Source: JAHDFB01 sp964607315 (GTDB lineage: Bacteria > Bacteroidota > Bacteroidia > Chitinophagales > Saprospiraceae). Taken from it: a stretch of DNA of 7,837 nucleotides. The notes under the pieces are model-generated. The model made no database searches. It saw nothing but the letters and a program-made list of their open reading frames with translations, and was not told the origin of the DNA. The translations under genes and the position numbers were made by a program. Of this stretch, positions 1 through 5,300 are shown one piece after another. Where the stretch lies: positions 1-7,837 of the forward strand of contig CAZSKA010000190.1 in assembly GCA_964607315.1 (NCBI GenBank). The letters are read 5' to 3'. How positions within the stretch are numbered: position 1 is the stretch's first letter; the number at the start of each line of letters is the position of its first letter.

Positions 1-105
1 ATTGAAAGATTAAGTAAAAAGAAATGCGACATTATGGAGTTAAATTGGTATAAGGTTAAATTTCAGATTAACTTTGAAAAAAGTATGCTAAAAGAAAAAG
101 GGTAG
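1..105 (+). CDS. 3' end of an unidentified gene (partial, hypothetical)
   Basis: Frame 1 is open from the left edge to a TAG at 103-105, giving 34 codons of a lysine-rich C-terminus that ends FEKSMLKEKG. I do not recognise the family and there is too little sequence to assign a role. Support is modest: the absence of stops in an AT-rich sequence and codon choice like that of the neighbouring genes. The stop codon lies inside the left arm of the terminator hairpin at 100-133, so this gene would end convergently against leftward transcripts. An alternative reading is a minus-strand gene starting with ATG at 32-30, of which only about ten codons would be visible. The plus-strand reading is preferred because it is longer. 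Confidence 0.45.
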   Translation: MERLSKKKCDIMELNWYKVKFQINFEKSMLKEKG

Positions 106-133
106 GATTCAAGCGAACCTTGATTTCCTACCC
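88..133 (-). terminator. Intrinsic terminator for leftward transcription
   Basis: On the minus strand, GGGTAGGA (133-126) pairs perfectly with TCCTACCC (107-100). After a small AA/A internal loop, TCAAG pairs with CTTGA around a GTTCG loop. The hairpin is followed directly by TTTTTCTTTT (99-90), a classic U-tract. On the plus strand the hairpin is followed by ATTAACACA, so it is not a good plus-strand terminator, although its stem overlaps the stop of the gene at 1-105. It can end transcripts from the minus-strand promoter at 183-214 and read-through from sppA, which has no clearer terminator nearer its stop. Confidence 0.75.
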
Positions 134-177
134 ATTAACACACCATGAAAAACTTTATCTTGTAACTTATTCGTTAC
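88..177 (-). ncRNA. Candidate small RNA of about 90 nt
   Basis: A strong promoter match at 183-214 would start transcription near 176-177 on the minus strand, and the terminator at 133-88 would end it, giving an RNA of roughly 90 nt. Near its 5' end GTAAC (177-173) pairs with GTTAC (166-162) around a six-base loop. An unpaired AU-rich stretch of about 28 nt follows, then the terminator hairpin. No useful ORF lies inside: the ATG near 146 meets TAA after three codons. I do not recognise a known RNA family; the GGTTCG segment resembles a tRNA T-arm only superficially and does not fold as one. The RNA lies in the 3' flank of sppA, in the same orientation, so it could be an independent sRNA, a 3'-UTR-derived one, or the leader of a leftward gene beyond the window. 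This is inference from promoter and terminator spacing only. Confidence 0.35.
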
Positions 178-182
178 GGGTA

Positions 183-214
183 CAAATATATAACCTTTTA
201 TAGTTCACACCAAA
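183..214 (-). promoter_or_regulatory. Bacteroidota-type promoter reading leftward
   Basis: On the minus strand, TTTG (214-211) and TATATTTG (190-183) are separated by 20 bases. This matches the described Bacteroidota sigma-factor pattern of TTTG or TTG near -33 and TAnnTTTG near -7. The -7 element fits at every fixed position. Just upstream (215-255) the sequence is almost pure A/T, like an UP-element region. It sits downstream of the sppA stop and points away from it, so it does not serve sppA. Confidence 0.5.
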
Positions 215-215
215 T

Positions 216-242
216 AATTTTAATAAAAAAAATATTAAAATT
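216..242. repeat. AT-only perfect inverted repeat with 10-base arms
   Basis: AATTTTAATA (216-225) is the exact reverse complement of TATTAAAATT (233-242), with a loop of seven A residues between. It lies between the sppA stop and the leftward promoter. There is no GC in the stem and no U-tract after it in either direction, so it is a weak terminator at best. It may act as a bent A-tract next to the promoter, or it may be chance in AT-rich DNA. Confidence 0.4.
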
Positions 243-289
243 TAGTTAAGAAATTAAAAGTGATTGATAACCAATGTTGTAACACTAAA

Positions 290-2017
290 TTAATTTATTG
301 AAAATCCTAATAATTCCATTCTTGGCTCAAATTTCAAACTATTTTCAATCATCATTGACGCCTCATTTATACTACTCGAAACTACTTTAGGTATTTGTTG
401 CTGTTTAATTACTTGCTGTTTAATGTTACTTAGTTGATTTATAGGAGAAACATCTGTTTGTTTGGGAAATTCTTCCATTACGACTTGATCTAAATCATAT
501 GTTTCTTTCAGGTAATTTTTAATATCTAATAAAGATTTATATTCATCAACTAAACCGAGTTCTTTAGCTTTTGATCCAATATATACTCTTCCTTCTGCAA
601 TTTCATATGCCTTTTCTAAAGGAAGATCTCTACCTGAAGCTACTTTTTCTACAAATGTTTTATAAATGAAGTCAGTTTCATTTTGATATTTCACTTCCAT
701 TTCAGGAGTAAGTGGAACAAAAAGTTCTGGAGATGGATTATAAGGACTTGTTGAATATTTAGTGTAGTTAATACCAACGTGCTTTTTCATAGTCTCATCA
801 AGCTGAGGAAAAAGCATAAAAACACCTATTGAACCTAGAATACTATTTTTCTGAGCAAAAATCTTATCAGAATTCATAATTATATAATAGCCTCCACTCG
901 CCGCAACATTTCCAACAGAAGCTATAACGGGTATACCCTTAGCTTTTGTCTTTTCTATCTCATTCCAAATTTCTTCACTTGCAAATGCACTTCCGCCTCC
1001 TGAATTCATTCGAATAACAACTGCCTCATATTCTCCTGATTCTCTAATATGTTTGAACTCTTTTTTTAGATTTTCAGAAGAAATGCCTTCTCCCTGATAT
1101 ACAACAGGTCCTTCCATCACAACATATGCAACATTTGCCTTTTTTGACTTCGATGTGACTTCTGTTCTATATTGGCTCAATGGAAGAAAATCCGACTTTT
1201 TAAAATTGTACTTTGAACGGATTCTTTCTTTATAATCAGCTTCGTGAAGTATGGCATCAACTAATTTTTCATTTAATGAACTTTGGGCTCTAGCCCCTAA
1301 ATCATTTGCAATAACTTTTTCCCAAAATGAAGCATCTCTTCCTTTATTAGTGCTTAGAAAATCGATTAGTAAGCCATGCATGCCTTCAATCAATTCCATG
1401 TATTGTTCCTTGTTTTCTGGACTTGGTTCAGAATTTGTAAAAGCTTCAGTATATCCTTTATATTTTCCTGCTTTATAAATTGCCATTTTTATATCCCATT
1501 TATCAAGTGCCTCCTTGAAATGACTCAAGATTACTCTATAACCTGTCAAATTAAGTGAACCCAAAGGATGAATAAAAATAGAATCTGCTTGGCTTGCTAG
1601 CATATATCCAGATTGAGTAAAATAATCTCCATAAGCGAAGACATCTTTATTGCTCTCAGACTTGAAATTTTTTATAGCATTAGAAAGAGTAATTGTTTGA
1701 TTCATAGATAATGAACTTGAACCAGAAATATGTAATGCTTCTATTCTTTCGTCATTTGTTGCGTGATGAATGAGATCAAGAGCTTCTTTAAAACTCGCTT
1801 TAGGTTCAACACCAAGAGTCTGTGATAAAAAGTCAGGCTTAACCGATTTTTCGTTAAATCCTGTTGCTAAATTTATGGATAAAATGCAATCCTGACACTT
1901 GACAGCATCTGAATTCATTTTTGAGCCTAAATAGATTAATCCTGCAATTCCTAAAACAATCAAAATGATCATTAAAATTCCTAGGATATAAATTACTTTT
2001 TTGAAAAACTTTTTCAT
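290..2017 (-). CDS. sppA: Signal peptide peptidase SppA, 67K-type (S49 family)
   Basis: This is an inner-membrane serine protease that degrades signal peptides left after leader-peptidase cleavage, and probably misfolded membrane segments. Its 575 aa match the long, duplicated SppA type. Residues about 8-31 form a single N-terminal membrane anchor after a basic MKKFFKK start, with the catalytic part expected on the periplasmic side. The N-terminal half carries the general-base lysine, K187, in AGKYKGYTEAF; the C-terminal half carries the nucleophile, S374, in VAASGGYY. Both align with the Lys/Ser pair known from E. coli SppA (K209/S409). NSGGGSAFASEE (338-349) corresponds to the usual NSPGGS segment but has Gly for Pro. 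The tail after about residue 505 is Gln-rich and variable. A CxxC (C41/C44) lies just after the anchor. The start is set by the ATG before the basic and hydrophobic segment. The gene is divergent from the adhesin gene, 285 bp apart, and looks monocistronic. Confidence 0.93.
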   Translation of the reverse strand: MKKFFKKVIYILGILMIILIVLGIAGLIYLGSKMNSDAVKCQDCILSINLATGFNEKSVKPDFLSQTLGVEPKASFKEALDLIHHATNDERIEALHISGSSSLSMNQTITLSNAIKNFKSESNKDVFAYGDYFTQSGYMLASQADSIFIHPLGSLNLTGYRVILSHFKEALDKWDIKMAIYKAGKYKGYTEAFTNSEPSPENKEQYMELIEGMHGLLIDFLSTNKGRDASFWEKVIANDLGARAQSSLNEKLVDAILHEADYKERIRSKYNFKKSDFLPLSQYRTEVTSKSKKANVAYVVMEGPVVYQGEGISSENLKKEFKHIRESGEYEAVVIRMNSGGGSAFASEEIWNEIEKTKAKGIPVIASVGNVAASGGYYIIMNSDKIFAQKNSILGSIGVFMLFPQLDETMKKHVGINYTKYSTSPYNPSPELFVPLTPEMEVKYQNETDFIYKTFVEKVASGRDLPLEKAYEIAEGRVYIGSKAKELGLVDEYKSLLDIKNYLKETYDLDQVVMEEFPKQTDVSPINQLSNIKQQVIKQQQIPKVVSSSINEASMMIENSLKFEPRMELLGFSIN

Positions 2018-2158
2018 GCTGTAAAAATATACCTTGAAACGATGTTTTTATGTTTTCATAGATAAATTATTCGAAATTTTGGACGAGGGCGCAACATTAT
2101 GTTAATTTAAAATGTCAAATAGGAAATATAAACGAATACTTTGCAAAATATATACGAA

Positions 2159-2190
2159 GTAAATTTTGTTATTTAGCTAACAAATTTCAC
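2159..2190. repeat. Imperfect inverted repeat in the divergent region
   Basis: TTTGTTA (2165-2171) and TAACAAA (2178-2184) pair perfectly around TTTAGC. Pairing continues outward through AAA/TTT and GT/AC, with one bulged base on each arm, for 12 base pairs in all. It lies about 110 bp before the adhesin start and about 140 bp before the sppA start. It could be an operator or an untranslated hairpin. No U-tract marks it as a terminator. Confidence 0.4.
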
Positions 2191-2213
2191 CTCGTGTGTA
2201 ATTAATGACGACA

Positions 2214-2238
2214 CAAAATTGGCATTATTTCAATTTTG
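2214..2238. repeat. Perfect 8-bp inverted repeat, 9-base spacer
   Basis: CAAAATTG (2214-2221) is the exact reverse complement of CAATTTTG (2231-2238). Arms of this size with a 9-base spacer suit a dimeric regulator. It lies 64 bp upstream of the adhesin ATG. In DNA this rich in A and T, a chance origin cannot be excluded. Confidence 0.35.
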
Positions 2239-2302
2239 ATTAGGTAATTGGAAATACCTTCTTATATTAGCAGTTGGTAATCCTGAGAATTAATAAATTT
2301 AT

Positions 2303-2389
2303 ATGGGTCAAAGACCTCAAAATACTCTAGTCTTAAAGATTTTTAGTGCATTGTTTCTAACTATGCTGACTTTTTTTTCTGGGTGGGCC
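2303..2389 (+). other. Sec signal peptide of the adhesin
   Basis: Residues 1-29 have a short polar start with Arg4 and Lys12, a hydrophobic core at about 13-25, and a GWA cleavage site before Gln30. This is what T9SS substrates need for the Sec step. An eight-T run (2371-2378) encodes part of the core. Confidence 0.85.
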
Positions 2390-5300
2390 CAAATAAGTGT
2401 TACTCAAGCATCTGCAGCTATTACCCCTGAACAAATCATTGAGACCGTCTTTCTAGGTGATGGTGTAGAAGTTCTTGGCATTAATCATGAAGGAGCTACA
2501 GGTTCAGTTGGCTTTTTTACAGATGGTTTCGCAGATATTGGTATTGATAGAGGGATTGTAATGGCTACTGGGTTAACTGCAGATATTAATAACACTTCTG
2601 ATGTCTTTGCAAGTTCTGATGTTGGTGGTCCTGATACGGATGAAGATCTTGATTTAATAGTAACTAATGGTGTTAGAAATGTATCTCGTTATGAAATAAA
2701 CTTTATTCCAGCCGCTGACACACTTAGATTTACTTACGCTTTTGCAAGTGAGGAATATCCTGAGTTTAGCTGTTCTACTTTCAATGATATTTTTGGTTTT
2801 TTTATTTCTGGACCTAATCCAAATGGAGGAATGTATGATTCTGAAAATATTGCATTAGTTCCAGAATTAAGTGATCCTACAGGATTAACCTTTACTAATT
2901 TAGCAGTGTCAATTGAAAACGTCCATCCAGATTTTGGTAATGGATGTGCAGCTTCATTTGATGAGTATTATAATGATAATTCGATTGGAGGTGCCCATGT
3001 GTATGATGGCTACTTGAATGTTTTTACTGCACAAGCAATCGTTACACCCTGCGAAGAATATACAATGAAACTAAAAATTGCAGATGTAGGTGATGAAATA
3101 TTCGATTCAGCAGTTTTTTTAGAAGCAAAATCTTTTGGAACTGGTTCAGTTGATATAAATGTAGCAACTGTTTCTTTAGATGGAGCAATCGCGGAAGGAT
3201 GTAATTCTGCAACTCTAACGATTTCTATTCCAACTCCATTAGATGATGATTTTCTGATAGATGCTCAAATAATTGACTGTGACAGTTCTGCAACTCAAGA
3301 TGTAGATTATATCGGTTTACCAAATCAATTTATAATTCCTGCCGGCGAAGTAAGAGTCGATTATGAAATTTTTGCTATTCAAGATAATGTGGTGGAAGGT
3401 CCTGAATTTATTTGTATTGATATTCAAAGAGATATTTGTAATAGAGATACTGTAACTATTAGAATAGAGGAAACACCTTTAAATGTGCCATTTGAAATAC
3501 CAGAAGATTTAGTTGTATGTGAAGGAGATATTGTTAATTTAACAAGTTCTATCCCCCCATCAATAATGCTCCCTTCTCCTCCTTCTTTTAGTACAGATGA
3601 AATAGTAGTGGTAAATCCTGAAATGACTGAATTTACCATTGACATGGATGTAGATGGAGTATTCCCAGAATTTATTGCACCTAACTTAATTCAAAGTGTT
3701 TGTATTGATTCCGTTGATCATCCATTATTGAATGATCTAGATTTTTTCTTGATCACACCTAGTGGTTTTTTCCTTGAGTTATCGACTGATAATGGAGTAG
3801 GGACACCGACAGGAAAAATGATTAATACCTGCTTTACACCTAATGCGCTAGAAAATATTAATAACGGCAATCCTTTAGCTGGTCCATTTTTTCCTGCTAA
3901 TGATACGTATACTGGAGACTTTGCGATAGAAGGAGTTTGGGATGACATTTATGGCGTTGAAAGTTTAAGTAATGGAGAATACTCATTGGTGTTCTTTGAC
4001 GATGAAATTGGCGCAATAGGTACAGTCGCTGGTTGGTCTATAACTTTCCAAGCAATATATAATATTTCAACTGAGTGGTCTAGTGATATTCATGGGTCAA
4101 TTTGCATAAACTGTGATGATATTGATATAGAAGTTACAGAGAATACTACATTTTATCTAGAAGCGACAGATAGTTATGGTTGTTCTATTGTTGATAGTTT
4201 GTTTGTTGAAGTTATTGGTCTTGCACCTCCTGTAGAAAATCTTGTTTGTGATACCCTTGCTCCTCAGTTCATTGGAATAACATGGGATCCAGCTCCTGGA
4301 GCAACAGGATATACACTTTTTGTTCCTGGGGTTGTTGATCCAGCAATTGATATAGGTAATGTAACACAATGGGCTTTAGCTACAGGTATTGTACCTCTTA
4401 CAGAATATGAAATAACAATAACACCACTTGGCGGTCAATGCGGTGGTCAACCTACTACTATAACTTGCACTACTCCTATGTGTTTAGTCGATCCGCTCGT
4501 TATTGAAGATATTTCTGGGGTAAGTTGCAATGGCGTGTCTGATGGATTATTAGATGTGGTTATAACAGGAAACTTCCCTCCTTATCAATATACTTTTCAA
4601 GGCATGACAAATGGAAATGGTTTATTTGTAAACCTTGCTCCAAGTCCTGCAGATGGGGATACTTTATTTATTGAAGATGCTACTGGTTGTATAAGTAGCT
4701 TCCCTATTACTATTGACGAACCGAATCCCCTTTCAATTAACTTTATTAACAAAGAAGAAATAACTTGTAATAGTGATGATAATGGTGCAGTAACAGCTCA
4801 AGTCACAGGCGGTACAAGCCCTTATGATTTTGCCTGGGAAAGTGGATCAATGACAAATATGGCAACTGATTTAGGTCCTGGATATGAATCCGTGACCATT
4901 ACAGATGATAATAATTGTGTATTCATTGATTCTATTCTTTTTGAAGAACCAACTGCAATAACTGGAACTTTTGTTAAAAACGATGTTACTTGTTTTGGAT
5001 TTGATAACGGTGAAGCAGCTATTAATCCTTCTGGTGGAGTTGTCGATTCTCTTCCTGATTATGATTTTGCTTGGGGTGATCCATTGAATCAAACAGACTT
5101 TTTTGCATCAAATCTACCTGCAGGTACTTATGATGTTACTATCACTGATTTAAATAATTGTACTGGAATTGTACAAGTAATTATTGATGAACCTGCAGAA
5201 ATTATGACTTCTGTTGTAGGTTCTGATGTGTTATGTCATGATTCTGATGATGGCACAGCCTTGGTAACTGTTACAGGTGATAACCCACCTTTTGAATTCC

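Larger units (their letters stand above)
2018..2302. promoter_or_regulatory. Divergent intergenic region between sppA and the adhesin gene
   Basis: These 285 bases must hold the promoters of both flanking genes. The region is AT-rich and has no ORF worth calling. I found no full TTG/TAnnTTTG match on either strand; near misses are TATATTAG (2263-2270, +) and TATATATTTTG on the minus strand near 2144-2154. Two inverted repeats (2159-2190 and 2214-2238) lie in the middle and are plausible regulator-binding or RNA-structure sites. No Shine-Dalgarno precedes the adhesin ATG, which is usual in Bacteroidota. Confidence 0.5.

Noticed and set aside
1..32. Start of a minus-strand gene with ATG at 32-30 (MSHFFLLNLS...)
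   Set aside because: Only ten codons are visible and the opposite strand has a longer open frame. It is kept as an alternative in which the leftward promoter and terminator would form a leader and attenuator.
100..133. tRNA or tmRNA T-arm suggested by GGTTCG followed by GAATCC on the minus strand
   Set aside because: The bases fold as a simple 8+5 bp hairpin with a five-base loop. No seven-base T-loop with a five-pair stem, acceptor stem or CCA end can be drawn.
1251..1558. Two overlapping plus-strand ORFs of 60-75 codons inside sppA
   Set aside because: They lie antisense to a well-supported sppA coding region with clear catalytic motifs, and their translations show no recognisable domain. 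They are shadow frames.
2236..2270. Possible adhesin promoter, TTG (2236-2238) and TATATTAG (2263-2270)
   Set aside because: The -7 element has one mismatch to TAnnTTTG and the 24-base spacer is longer than usual, so it is not strong enough to list as a promoter.
3632..4051. Secreted subtilisin-like protease suggested by the P-domain
   Set aside because: No catalytic Asp/His/Ser blocks of an S8 peptidase occur anywhere in the frame; the upstream part is the choice-of-anchor L and Calx-beta-like region.
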